This document shows positions 26,427-33,819 of a DNA stretch of 64,000 bases, in pieces. Each line of letters starts with the position of its first letter. Positions within the stretch are counted from its first letter, which is position 1. The stretch is taken from assembly GCA_035711805.1 (NCBI GenBank), contig DASTBV010000011.1, positions 62,001-126,000 of the forward strand, in the 5' to 3' direction. This stretch comes from Gp6-AA40 sp035711805 (GTDB lineage: Bacteria > Acidobacteriota > Vicinamibacteria > Vicinamibacterales > UBA2999). A program made the translations under genes and the position numbers. Below the pieces are notes generated by a model, which had not been told where the DNA came from, made no database searches, and saw only the letters and a list, made by a program, of their open reading frames with translations.

Positions 26427-27965
26427 TTGACCGGCGGCACTGATCTTCATCGCGCCAACGCCTTCGCCCGCCTGTTCGAAGCGGTCCACGAAGGCGTTTA
26501 TATCGGGACCCTCAGCCTTCGATCCGACGATTCGGTCACCACGGCGGCAAACCCGCACCTGAAGTTGATCTTCGGGTATCCCGCCGAGACCAGCGAACAG
26601 GAGGTCGTTCCGTTCGCCCCGTCTCACTTCCCCGATCCTGCCGCCCGTGCCGGGTTCATCCGACGTCTGGCGGCCGAAGGCGCGGTCACCGATTATCTGC
26701 TTCGCCTCCGGCGCATCGATGGCTCATCCGTGTGGGTTGAAGTGACGGCTGCAGCCGAGCCGGCGTCGGACGAGGACGTTCTGCGCGTGGAGGCGCTGAT
26801 TCGAGATGTCAGCGAGCGGAAGAAGCTGGACGACCAGTCGCGCGACCTGTATCAGCAGCTTCTCCAGGCGGAAAAGATGGCCGCGCTCGGCCAGACGATT
26901 TCGGGTGTCGCGCACGAGTTGAACAACCCGCTCGCGACGATCCTCAGCTGGGCGGAGCGGCTCGCCGAGCGCCCTCTCGACGGCAACTCCCGCCGCGGGG
27001 TCGAGGTCATCCTGGCCGAATCCGAACGGGCGGCGCGCATCGTGCGAAACCTGCTGACGTTCGCACGGAAGCGCCAGTCGACTCGCGCGATGATCGACCT
27101 GAATCACGTCGTTCGCGAGACACTGGCGCTCCGCGCGTACGAGCAGAGGCTCACGAACATCGAAGTCGTAACGGCACTGGCCGCCGGCTTGCCGCAGGTA
27201 TTCGCCGACGCCCACCAGATTCAGCAGGTTCTGCTCAACCTTGTGATCAACGCCGAGCAGGCGATGATCGCGGCGAACGGACGGGGCTCGCTCGTGGTGC
27301 GCACGTGGCACGACGCCGAGCGCGATGCCGTCGTGCTCGAAGTGACTGACGACGGGCCCGGTATCTCGGAGGAGATGCGGGGAAAAATCTTCGACCCGTT
27401 TTTCACGACGAAGGAGGTCGGCAAGGGAACCGGCCTGGGCCTGACCGTCGCGTATGCGATCGTTCAGGAACACGGAGGGCGGATACGCGTCGGGGAGGAA
27501 CCGCAGGGCGCGTCATTCGTGGTCGAGCTCCCCGTCAGCGAAATCACGGCAGGTCGACGGACCCCGCAGGCGCAGGGCGCCCCGTCCATGGAGGCGGTGC
27601 AGGGCGCGTCAGTACTACTGGTGGAAGATGAACGGGCGCTGGCGGCGGCGGTCAGCGAGGCGCTGACCGACGCCGGGTTGCAGGTCGATCATGCGGGCGA
27701 CGGCGAAGAGGCCCTCGCTCGTGTGCGGCAGAAAACCTACGACGCGGTGATCTGCGATCTGAAGATGCCGCGCGTCGACGGGATGATGCTTTATCGCGCG
27801 ATGGCGGCGGCAACCCCCGCACTGGCGCGACGCGTCATCTTCGTCACCGGCGACGTCGCCGGCACCGACGCCGAACGCTTCCTCGAAGAGACCGGCTGCC
27901 GCTGGCTGGCGAAACCGTTCCGGCTCGGCGACTTGCTGCGCGCCGTGCGCGACACGCTGGCATAA
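26427..27965 (+). CDS. Hybrid histidine kinase (PAS-HisKA-HATPase-REC)
   Basis: A 512-residue cytosolic sensor kinase. A PAS domain (about 10-135) is followed by a helix with EKMAALGQTISGVAHELNNPL (phospho-accepting His) and a HATPase_c domain with the N box (NLVINAEQAM), G1 (DDGPGI), F (DPFFTTK) and G2 (GKGTGLGL) boxes. The C-terminal receiver has the VEDE acidic pair, the phospho-acceptor Asp in VICDLKMP, and WLAKPF lysine. No transmembrane segment. The start is TTG; no ATG is available upstream of the PAS. The last 175 nt, encoding the end of the receiver, are overlapped by the antisense sigma-factor frame. Confidence 0.92.
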   Translation: MTGGTDLHRANAFARLFEAVHEGVYIGTLSLRSDDSVTTAANPHLKLIFGYPAETSEQEVVPFAPSHFPDPAARAGFIRRLAAEGAVTDYLLRLRRIDGSSVWVEVTAAAEPASDEDVLRVEALIRDVSERKKLDDQSRDLYQQLLQAEKMAALGQTISGVAHELNNPLATILSWAERLAERPLDGNSRRGVEVILAESERAARIVRNLLTFARKRQSTRAMIDLNHVVRETLALRAYEQRLTNIEVVTALAAGLPQVFADAHQIQQVLLNLVINAEQAMIAANGRGSLVVRTWHDAERDAVVLEVTDDGPGISEEMRGKIFDPFFTTKEVGKGTGLGLTVAYAIVQEHGGRIRVGEEPQGASFVVELPVSEITAGRRTPQAQGAPSMEAVQGASVLLVEDERALAAAVSEALTDAGLQVDHAGDGEEALARVRQKTYDAVICDLKMPRVDGMMLYRAMAAATPALARRVIFVTGDVAGTDAERFLEETGCRWLAKPFRLGDLLRAVRDTLA

Positions 27966-28825
27966 CCTTCCGACGCCGCCGTCCAGTCCACCACCACGGC
28001 CTCTCTCGACGCGTCTTCGCCCGCGGCGGCGCCGCGGCTTTCGAGCGACGCCTTCACCATCTTCGGCTTGTGGAACTCGAGAATCGCGGTGCGCATCGCC
28101 TGCAGGGCTTCCGCGTGCGGAACCGATGTGCCAAGGGCCTCGCGCAGGCGGCGAATGGCGCGCGCGTGGAGCTGCGAGACACGCGATTCGTTCACGCCAA
28201 TCTTCGCGCCGATCTGCTTCATCGTCGCCTCGGCGTAGTAGTACAGCGCAATCACCTTCTGCTCGCGCTTCGGCAGAGACGCAATCGCGGTGCGCACGCG
28301 CGACTTGGTCTGCTCGCGCTCGTACGCCGCATCCGGCTGCTCGGGCTCGGACGGAACGAGTGCCGTCGGCAGCGACGATTCGTCCATGCGGTCGTTGCTC
28401 GCAAGCGGAGAGGTCGACTCGATGGCGTTGATGCGGACGATCGTGCGGCCCAGGCGCTTCTCGTCGGATCCGACCCGGGCGGCGAGATCCGCCAGCGAGG
28501 GTTCACACCCGAGTTCGCGCCGCAGCTCTTCGCGCGCCGCTTCCAGCTCCCGCCGCTGACGACGGACGCCGCGCGGCCACGCGTCCTTCCGCAGCGCGTC
28601 GATCATCGCGCCCCGGATCCGGCGCTCGGCAAAGGTTTCGAATTTGATGCCTCGCGATTCGTCGAAGCGGTGCGCCGCGTCGATGAGCCCGATTACTCCG
28701 TCCTGGACGAGGTCGCCAATGTCGATCGAGTGCGGCATCGTTGCGGCAACCCGGCGGGCGAGTTGCTCGACGAACGGGAGACTGGCAACAACGCGGGGGT
28801 GCTCAGCCGAAATCTGCGGGCGCAT
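27791..28825 (-). CDS. RNA polymerase sigma factor, FliA/WhiG type, with extended tail
   Basis: Sigma-70-family protein, 344 residues. Region 2 is about 20-85 (DIGDLVQDGVIGLIDAAHRFDES and FETFAERRIRGAMIDALR), region 3 about 95-160 and region 4 about 195-240 (LPKREQKVIALYYYAEATMKQIGAKIGVNESRVSQLHARAI). The ..GIKFETFAERRIRGAMID string is typical of the FliA/WhiG/SigB-like group 3 factors, which drive motility or developmental genes. Such factors usually end soon after region 4 (about 240-260 residues). Here about 90 further residues follow, the last 58 of them encoded antisense to the receiver domain of the hybrid kinase. The tail is Ser/Arg-rich. The ATG at 28825 gives a normal N-terminus. Confidence 0.88.
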   Translation of the reverse strand: MRPQISAEHPRVVASLPFVEQLARRVAATMPHSIDIGDLVQDGVIGLIDAAHRFDESRGIKFETFAERRIRGAMIDALRKDAWPRGVRRQRRELEAAREELRRELGCEPSLADLAARVGSDEKRLGRTIVRINAIESTSPLASNDRMDESSLPTALVPSEPEQPDAAYEREQTKSRVRTAIASLPKREQKVIALYYYAEATMKQIGAKIGVNESRVSQLHARAIRRLREALGTSVPHAEALQAMRTAILEFHKPKMVKASLESRGAAAGEDASREAVVVDWTAASEGYASVSRTARSKSPSRNGFASQRQPVSSRKRSASVPATSPVTKMTRRASAGVAAAIAR

Positions 28826-29154
28826 CAGATGTCCTCCGGCGCCCGACTAAGGCAACTGGGATACCAAACGGCAGAGGCTTCGGTGCATCAACCCTGACCC
28901 GGTTGAGCTAAACCTTACTAACGTGCTGATTTTTCGCGGTTTAGGAAGTGTTTATACGTTTCAGCGACGACGCTTCGAAGACATCCGATCGAACCGAAAC
29001 GTCAAAGATATGGCGATTCCTATCGGCCTGATCGCCAACTTACTGACGGCTCAAATTACAAGTTTGGGCTTGGGGCTTGTAGTGGAACAGATCGATGACG
29101 AACGACCTGTTCCTGTGCTGAATCGGGACGGAAAAACGCCCGGCTTGCGAGGAA
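28826..29154. other. Intergenic region without a supported gene
   Basis: 329 bp between the sigma-factor start and the end of the orphan phosphotransfer gene. It is less GC-rich than its neighbours. An 86-residue open frame on the plus strand (28923-29183) has no recognisable domain and runs into the 3' end of the opposite gene; I do not call it. A TACAAG/CTTGTA inverted repeat flanks a G-rich stretch near 29057-29082. The sigma-factor promoter should lie at the left end. Confidence 0.5.
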
Positions 29155-29424
29155 CTAGCTGCCCGCGATACCCGGTTCGGTGAGTTGTCGGATCGACTTT
29201 GCCGTGCCCATCGCGTCCAGGGCGCTCGAAACGAGCTGCGCCGCACGTGCGCGGTTGACGTCGTCGGTCGACTTTGCTTCGAGCAACTCGGCGTGTGCCA
29301 GGATGATTCCGAGTTGGTTGTTCAAGCGGTGGAAGAGCAGCCGGAGGTCGGCATCGATGGCCGGACCATTAGCGGGGCGGCCCGACTCCGGCCCGCCAGA
29401 GTGTGAACCGGGAACTGAAATCAC
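29155..29424 (-). CDS. Orphan histidine-phosphotransfer (DHp-like) protein
   Basis: An 89-residue protein beginning with GTG that overlaps the stop of the upstream HTH gene (GTGA), so it is translationally coupled. After a Gly/Pro-rich N-terminus it contains LRLLFHRLNNQLGIILAHAELLE, which matches the phospho-acceptor helix of histidine kinases (H-x-x-N-N-x-L-x-x-I). The residue after the histidine is Arg rather than Asp/Glu. A second helix (NRARAAQLVSSALDAMGTAKSIRQL) completes a two-helix DHp hairpin. No ATPase domain follows, so it cannot autophosphorylate and would act as a phosphotransfer or dimerisation partner. The open frame extends further upstream (to 29700) but that part is a shadow of the HTH gene. 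Confidence 0.65.
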   Translation of the reverse strand: MISVPGSHSGGPESGRPANGPAIDADLRLLFHRLNNQLGIILAHAELLEAKSTDDVNRARAAQLVSSALDAMGTAKSIRQLTEPGIAGS

Positions 29425-29636
29425 GCGTGAGATCCCGCCGACGCTTCGTTCGAACGCACGCCCGCCGGTGCCTCGTGGCCAGACGATCGCCACAGCGTAT
29501 CGGCGAAGATGCGGATGGATCCGCCCGCGGTCCGGACGTATTCCACCTTGCCGGCCGAAATCCAGTTGTAAATCGTGCGGCGGCTCACACCAACCACTTC
29601 GCACGCTTTCATAATCGTCAGCGTCTCGCGCTCCAT
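29421..29636 (-). CDS. Small MerR/excisionase-type helix-turn-helix protein
   Basis: A 71-residue protein: MERETLTIMKACEVVGVSRRTIYNWISAG followed by KVEYVRTAGGSIRIFADTLWR. This is a winged HTH of the MerR/excisionase (HTH_17) group, in which an N-terminal helix-turn-helix and a short beta wing bind DNA. The ATG at 29636 begins the domain; an earlier in-frame start (29678) is less conserved. It is translationally coupled to the orphan phosphotransfer gene and divergent (about 120 bp) from the NtrC-type activator, so it could regulate this locus. There is no phage gene nearby to support an excisionase role. Confidence 0.78.
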   Translation of the reverse strand: MERETLTIMKACEVVGVSRRTIYNWISAGKVEYVRTAGGSIRIFADTLWRSSGHEAPAGVRSNEASAGSHA

Positions 29637-29714
29637 AGGGCCTCGCCTTTTGAACAGCCTGCTTATCGGTCCAGTCACGCGGGATCGATATCCCCGCCAC
29701 CGTCTATCCGTCTT

Positions 29715-29745
29715 CTACCCATATCGGCCTTGACGGGCTGGGTAG
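29715..29745. promoter_or_regulatory. Inverted repeat, candidate operator
   Basis: CTACCCA (29715-29721) is repeated inverted as TGGGTAG (29739-29745), centre-to-centre 24 bp, in the short divergent region between the HTH gene and the NtrC-type gene. It lies 14 bp upstream of the TTG start of the activator, partly overlapping its GTAGGTAGG ribosome-site region. It could bind the HTH protein or the activator itself. No sigma-54 GG-N10-GC promoter was found here. Confidence 0.35.
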
Positions 29746-29759
29746 GTAGGTACCAGTGA

Positions 29760-31160
29760 TTGTGTCAATCTATTGGCGCTGTGCTTGGCCCTGAGGCTAC
29801 CCCTCATCTCCTGTTCGTAGACGACGAGTCGGCCCTGCGAGGGCTGATGGCGGAACGTCTCGCGGAGCGCGGGTTCGATGTTGTCGAGTCAGATTCGGGT
29901 GAAAAGGCGATCGAATACCTGGACCAGTTCGCCTTCGACATCCTGATCACCGACCTGCGTCTGCCGGGAATCGACGGCACGCGAGTGATCGAAGCGGCCA
30001 AGCAGCGGTATCCCGGCATCGTCGCCATCGTGATCACCGGCTACGGGACCGTGCGGGACGCCGTCGAAGCGATGAAACGGGGGGCATCGGATTACGTGAC
30101 CAAGCCGTTTCAGTTCGACGAGCTGGTTCACGTCCTCGACAAAGCGCTGGAGCAGCAGCGGCTCGCGTCGGAGAACGCGTATCTGCGATCGCAGCTGGAG
30201 CAGCGGTATCAGTTCGGCGGAATCCTTGGCCGGAGCCGCCCGATGCAGGAGCTCTTTCACCTGCTCGAGACCGTTGCGTCGGCAAACAGCACGATTCTGA
30301 TTACCGGCGAGACCGGCACGGGCAAAGAGGTCGTCGCTCGCGCCATTCACCATAACAGCCCGAGAAAGGCGCACCGATTCGTGGCGCTGAACTGCAGCGC
30401 CATCCCGGAGACGCTTCTCGAAGCCGAGCTCTTCGGCCACGTGCGCGGAGCATTTACAGGGGCCGTTGGCGCGCGACAGGGGCGTTTCGAACAGGCGCAC
30501 AAAGGCACGCTGTTCCTCGACGAAGTTGGAACGATGAGCACCGCGCTGCAGATGAAACTGTTGCGCGCGCTGCAGGAGCGCGAGTTCGAACGGGTGGGCG
30601 ACAGCCAGACCATCAAGGTTGACGTGCGCGTCATCGGGGCCACGAATTCCAACCTCGCCAACATGGTTGCCGACGGATCGTTCCGCGAGGATCTGTTCTA
30701 TCGTCTCAACGTAATCCCGATCCATCTGCCGCCGCTGCGTGACCGGCGGGACGACATCCCGGTTCTGGCGCGGCATTTTCTGGACAAGTACTCGCCCTCG
30801 CTGCAGATGCAGATTTCCCAAGGCGCGATGCGCGTGCTGATGGCGTTTTCGTGGCCGGGCAACGTCCGGCAGCTCGAGAACGCCATTGAACGGGCAGTCA
30901 CGCTGAGCAGCGGACGCAAGGAGATCGATCTTCCCGACCTGCCGCCGGAAATTCAGGCGGTTCCGGAAGCGACGGCCGCGCCGTTCGTCGAATTTCCCGA
31001 CGACGGACTCGACATGCCCGCGTACCTGAGCTCGATCGAGAAGGACCTCATCAAGCGATCACTTCAGCGGACCGGGGGAAACAGAAACAAGGCCGCTGAA
31101 TTGCTTCGCATCAAGCGGACGACTCTGGTCGAGAAGCTGAAGCGTCTGGGCCCTGACTGA
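29760..31160 (+). CDS. NtrC-family sigma-54-dependent response regulator
   Basis: A 466-residue protein with three domains. The receiver (about 15-130) has the phospho-acceptor D65 in ILITDLRLPG and the conserved lysine in YVTKPF. The AAA+ domain (about 155-390) has Walker A GETGTGKE and the sigma-54 contact loop GAFTGA. The C-terminal Fis-type HTH ends RTGGNRNKAAELLRIKRTTLVEKLKRLG. It activates promoters read by RpoN after phosphorylation. No complete kinase is adjacent; the divergent orphan phosphotransfer protein may be its phosphodonor. The start is TTG at 29760 (GTG at 29781 is an alternative). Its stop overlaps the next ATG by one base. Confidence 0.92.
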   Translation: MCQSIGAVLGPEATPHLLFVDDESALRGLMAERLAERGFDVVESDSGEKAIEYLDQFAFDILITDLRLPGIDGTRVIEAAKQRYPGIVAIVITGYGTVRDAVEAMKRGASDYVTKPFQFDELVHVLDKALEQQRLASENAYLRSQLEQRYQFGGILGRSRPMQELFHLLETVASANSTILITGETGTGKEVVARAIHHNSPRKAHRFVALNCSAIPETLLEAELFGHVRGAFTGAVGARQGRFEQAHKGTLFLDEVGTMSTALQMKLLRALQEREFERVGDSQTIKVDVRVIGATNSNLANMVADGSFREDLFYRLNVIPIHLPPLRDRRDDIPVLARHFLDKYSPSLQMQISQGAMRVLMAFSWPGNVRQLENAIERAVTLSSGRKEIDLPDLPPEIQAVPEATAAPFVEFPDDGLDMPAYLSSIEKDLIKRSLQRTGGNRNKAAELLRIKRTTLVEKLKRLGPD

Positions 31161-31771
31161 TGCCACCTCGCTATTCGTACTGGACGATCATCGCCGACGG
31201 GTTGCCGACAGCGTTTCGCGCCGCGGAGAGAGACGAGCTGCTGCCGACCTTCACGCGCATCAAGAGCAAACACCCCGACGCGCAGATGAAGTGGTTCGCG
31301 CGCGGCCGGCTATGGGACTCTCCGGACAGCGCTCGCCGCGAGGCCGCGGCCAGGCGCGAGGCGGAGACGAGACGCGCACAGAAGCCAGGCCGCGACTGGC
31401 GGCCCGGTGGAAATCACCGCGATCCGCGGCAACCCTTCCGCGACGCCAAGAAGTCCCGCAACGCGGCTCATCGCAAACGGAAGTTCGAACGGCGCGAGAC
31501 ATGGGGCGCTGCACGTCCGCCCAGGGAACCGGGGAATCGCCCGCCACGTGAATGGCGCGCGCCACGGAGCCTCGAGAAGAGACAGTTCTCGCGGAATCAG
31601 CAAAGGAGCGAACCGCCGACGGCGCCGCCTCCCGACGAAACGCGGCGTGAGCCGCGCCCGCGTGAAGGAACCGAGCCGACGCCACCGCCTCGTCCCTCGG
31701 AGCCTGTGATTCCTCCGCCCGGTCCGCCGGAACGCGGGCGCCGTCGTCCGCCTGATCGACGCAAACGGTAG
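31160..31771 (+). CDS. Unknown protein with conserved head and Arg/Pro-rich disordered tail
   Basis: A 203-residue protein. The first 65 residues (YSYWTIIADGLPTAFRAAER, then TFTRIKSKHPDAQMKWFARGRLW) look like a compact folded domain with Trp/Phe/Ala patterning. The remaining 140 residues are almost entirely Arg, Pro, Glu, Gln and Ser and are predicted disordered and strongly basic, as in RNA-binding tails. The start ATG overlaps the NtrC-type stop (TGATG), suggesting coupled translation. Function unknown. A 253-residue frame on the opposite strand is a GC-driven shadow. The tail could be partly a low-complexity artefact, but the frame is continuous and the head is convincing. Confidence 0.68.
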   Translation: MPPRYSYWTIIADGLPTAFRAAERDELLPTFTRIKSKHPDAQMKWFARGRLWDSPDSARREAAARREAETRRAQKPGRDWRPGGNHRDPRQPFRDAKKSRNAAHRKRKFERRETWGAARPPREPGNRPPREWRAPRSLEKRQFSRNQQRSEPPTAPPPDETRREPRPREGTEPTPPPRPSEPVIPPPGPPERGRRRPPDRRKR

Positions 31772-31775
31772 CCGC

Positions 31776-32120
31776 ATGGTCACGCACGTTGTCCTGCTGC
31801 GGCCGCGCGCCGGCCTGTCCGCCCACGAGCGCGCAGGGCTTGCCGATGCGCTCCGCGCGGCGATCGAAACGATTCCGTCCATTCGGCGTGCGCGTATCGG
31901 ACGGCGCGTGACGTTCGGACGCGGTTACGAGCAATCCATGCAGACGAACTACGAGTTCGTGGCGCTGCTCGACTTCGACGATCTCGATGGACTGCGCGCG
32001 TATCTCGATCATCCGGCGCACGAGGCTCTTGCCACGCGCTTCTTCCAGGTGCTCGACGACGCGCTGATGTACGACTACGAGGTTGAAGAGGGCCTGAAAG
32101 GCCTAGAGAGGTTTGCCTGA
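31776..32120 (+). CDS. Dabb-family (stress-responsive A/B barrel) protein
   Basis: A 114-residue alpha+beta ferredoxin-like barrel protein. MVTHVVLLRPRAGLSAHERAGL starts the first strand-helix, and YEFVALLDFDDLDGLRAYLDHPAHEALATRFF is the signature of the Dabb family (His-Pro-x-His near the end). Members are small dimeric proteins linked to stress or to aromatic/polyketide chemistry. It begins 5 bp after the Arg/Pro-rich gene in the same direction. Its end overlaps the convergent gmhA by 18 bp. Confidence 0.88.
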   Translation: MVTHVVLLRPRAGLSAHERAGLADALRAAIETIPSIRRARIGRRVTFGRGYEQSMQTNYEFVALLDFDDLDGLRAYLDHPAHEALATRFFQVLDDALMYDYEVEEGLKGLERFA

Positions 32121-32699
32121 GTCGCCGCCCGTCCCGAGGCGGCCTTCGACGGCGGCACAGATCGCGTGATACGTAACCAGATGCACTTCCTGAATCCGGG
32201 CCGTCTCCGTCAGGGGAACCGCCAGCAGTACGTCGCAGAGCGGCGCCATCGCTGCACCATCAGCGCCGGTCAGTCCAATCGTTTTGAGGCCGCGGTCGCG
32301 GGCGCGCGCCAGCGCGTTCACGACGTTGGGCGACTTCCCGCTCGTTGAGATACCGAACGCCACGTCACCCGGCGTTCCCAGCGCCTCGATTTGCCGCGCG
32401 AAGATGTCGTCGAAGGAGTAGTCGTTGCTCCAGGCGGTCAGAATCGCCTGATTAGTCGTCAGCGCGATGGCCGGCAGCGCTCTCCGCTCGGCGACGAAGC
32501 GGCCAACGAACTCGGCGGTGAAATGCTGCGCGTCGGCGGACGAACCCCCGTTTCCGAAGACCAGCAGCTTCCGACCTGATCCGAACGCTTCAAGAATCAG
32601 ATCGACGGCCTTGCCGATGGTCTGAGGATAGGCGCTTCCCGCCACGGCAGTCATGTTGCCGGCGACCGTGCGCAGGAGGTCTGCGAACTCGCTAGCCAT
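32103..32699 (-). CDS. gmhA: Phosphoheptose isomerase GmhA
   Basis: SIS-domain isomerase of 198 residues converting sedoheptulose 7-phosphate to D-glycero-D-manno-heptose 7-phosphate, the first step of ADP-heptose synthesis for LPS core. Visible motifs are GNGGSSADAQHFTAEFVGRF (substrate and zinc site), STSGKSPNV (phosphate binding) and TARIQEVHLVTYH (active-site Glu/His). Its ATG overlaps the dusB stop (ATGA). Together with the HldE-type nucleotidyltransferase at 38.5 kb it indicates heptose-containing LPS. Confidence 0.94.
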   Translation of the reverse strand: MASEFADLLRTVAGNMTAVAGSAYPQTIGKAVDLILEAFGSGRKLLVFGNGGSSADAQHFTAEFVGRFVAERRALPAIALTTNQAILTAWSNDYSFDDIFARQIEALGTPGDVAFGISTSGKSPNVVNALARARDRGLKTIGLTGADGAAMAPLCDVLLAVPLTETARIQEVHLVTYHAICAAVEGRLGTGGDSGKPL

Positions 32700-33793
32700 C
32701 AGACCGGCTCGAGAGAGACGTCGACATCGCGGGCGGCGCCGGCCCGAGGCGAGAAGAAAAACTCATCGATGATCTCGCGGAGATTCCCGACGGATTCGCA
32801 GCTGTTGACCCGCACGCGGAAGTGAGAGCCGCACTCGAACCCCTTCGAGTACCAGCTGCAGAGCGCGCGGACTTTGTTGATCACCCAGCGTTCGCGGCCG
32901 CGCGCCGCTGACGGCGCATTCGCGTCGGCCGACGCGCACTCGGAACCCGGAGCGACGTGGCGGAATCCATTGGCTTCATCCACCCGTTCACTGAGGAGGA
33001 GCCGGATGTACTCGAGGAGAAACTGACCGCGCTCCTGCAGCGTGACCGCGTGTGGACGACGGCCGGCCGCGAGGTCGGCGGCCTGGGCGAGGATCCACGG
33101 ATTGCGGAGGACACCGCGCCCGACGAGGACTCCGGAAATCCCGTTCGGACCGAGCTTCTCCACGACGTGCTCGGGCTCCACGCAATCGCCGCTGCCGAAC
33201 ACCGGAATCGTCAGCCGTCGGGCCACATCCGCGACGAGCTGCCAGTCGGCGAACCCCTTGTAGGATTGCTCCGCCGTCCGCCCATGAATCGTCACAGCCG
33301 CGGCACCGGCGTCCTCTACGCGCGCCGCGAGCTCGGCGGCATTGCGCGAGGTCTCGTTCCAGCCCGCACGCATCTTGACCGTCACCGGAATCCTGACCGC
33401 CTTGACCATCGCCGCCACGACGCCGGCGGCGTGTTCAGGATCACGCATCAGACTGCAGCCGGCGTTGTGCCTGGAGATCTTCGGCACTGGACAGCCCATG
33501 TTGATGTCGACGATGTCCGCGCCCATCCCTTCGACGACCTGGGCCGCGGCCGCCATCTTGGCCGGATCCCCGCCGAAAATCTGGATCGAGACCGGACGCT
33601 CCTCTTCCGTGTACTCCGCGTACTCGAGCGTGCGATCGATCCCCCGCACGAGTCCTTCGGACGACACCATCTCCGTGACAACGAGGCCGCAGCCGCCCTT
33701 GCGTTTCACCAGGCGGCGAAACGCCGTGTCGGTCATGCCCGCCATCGGCGCGACCACGAACGGTGAGGCGAGGTTGATCTGTCCGATTTTCAC
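32699..33793 (-). CDS. dusB: tRNA-dihydrouridine synthase
   Basis: FMN-dependent enzyme of 364 residues that reduces uridine to dihydrouridine in tRNA. It starts LASPFVVAPMAGMTDTAFRRL (FMN-binding TIM barrel), has DINMGCPVPKI with the catalytic cysteine C101, and TIHGRTAEQSYKG plus GSGDC further on. Best fit is the DusB group. It continues about 35-40 residues past the normal domain with a C-terminal extension (SWYSKGFECGSHFRV region within the normal helical domain). The start is GTG. It overlaps gmhA by ATGA. Confidence 0.92.
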   Translation of the reverse strand: MKIGQINLASPFVVAPMAGMTDTAFRRLVKRKGGCGLVVTEMVSSEGLVRGIDRTLEYAEYTEEERPVSIQIFGGDPAKMAAAAQVVEGMGADIVDINMGCPVPKISRHNAGCSLMRDPEHAAGVVAAMVKAVRIPVTVKMRAGWNETSRNAAELAARVEDAGAAAVTIHGRTAEQSYKGFADWQLVADVARRLTIPVFGSGDCVEPEHVVEKLGPNGISGVLVGRGVLRNPWILAQAADLAAGRRPHAVTLQERGQFLLEYIRLLLSERVDEANGFRHVAPGSECASADANAPSAARGRERWVINKVRALCSWYSKGFECGSHFRVRVNSCESVGNLREIIDEFFFSPRAGAARDVDVSLEPV

Positions 33794-33819
33794 GATGTGG
33801 CTGGCCGGCGGTCGTGACT

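Noticed and set aside
28923..29183. 86-residue plus-strand frame in the sigma-factor upstream gap
   Set aside because: No domain, no convincing ribosome site, and it runs into the 3' end of the opposite gene.
29421..29636. Prophage or integrative element indicated by an excisionase-like protein
   Set aside because: No integrase, attachment repeats, or phage genes nearby; composition matches the surroundings.
31260..32021. 253-residue minus-strand frame opposite the Arg/Pro-rich and Dabb genes
   Set aside because: The Dabb gene on the plus strand is clear, and the minus frame has no family match.
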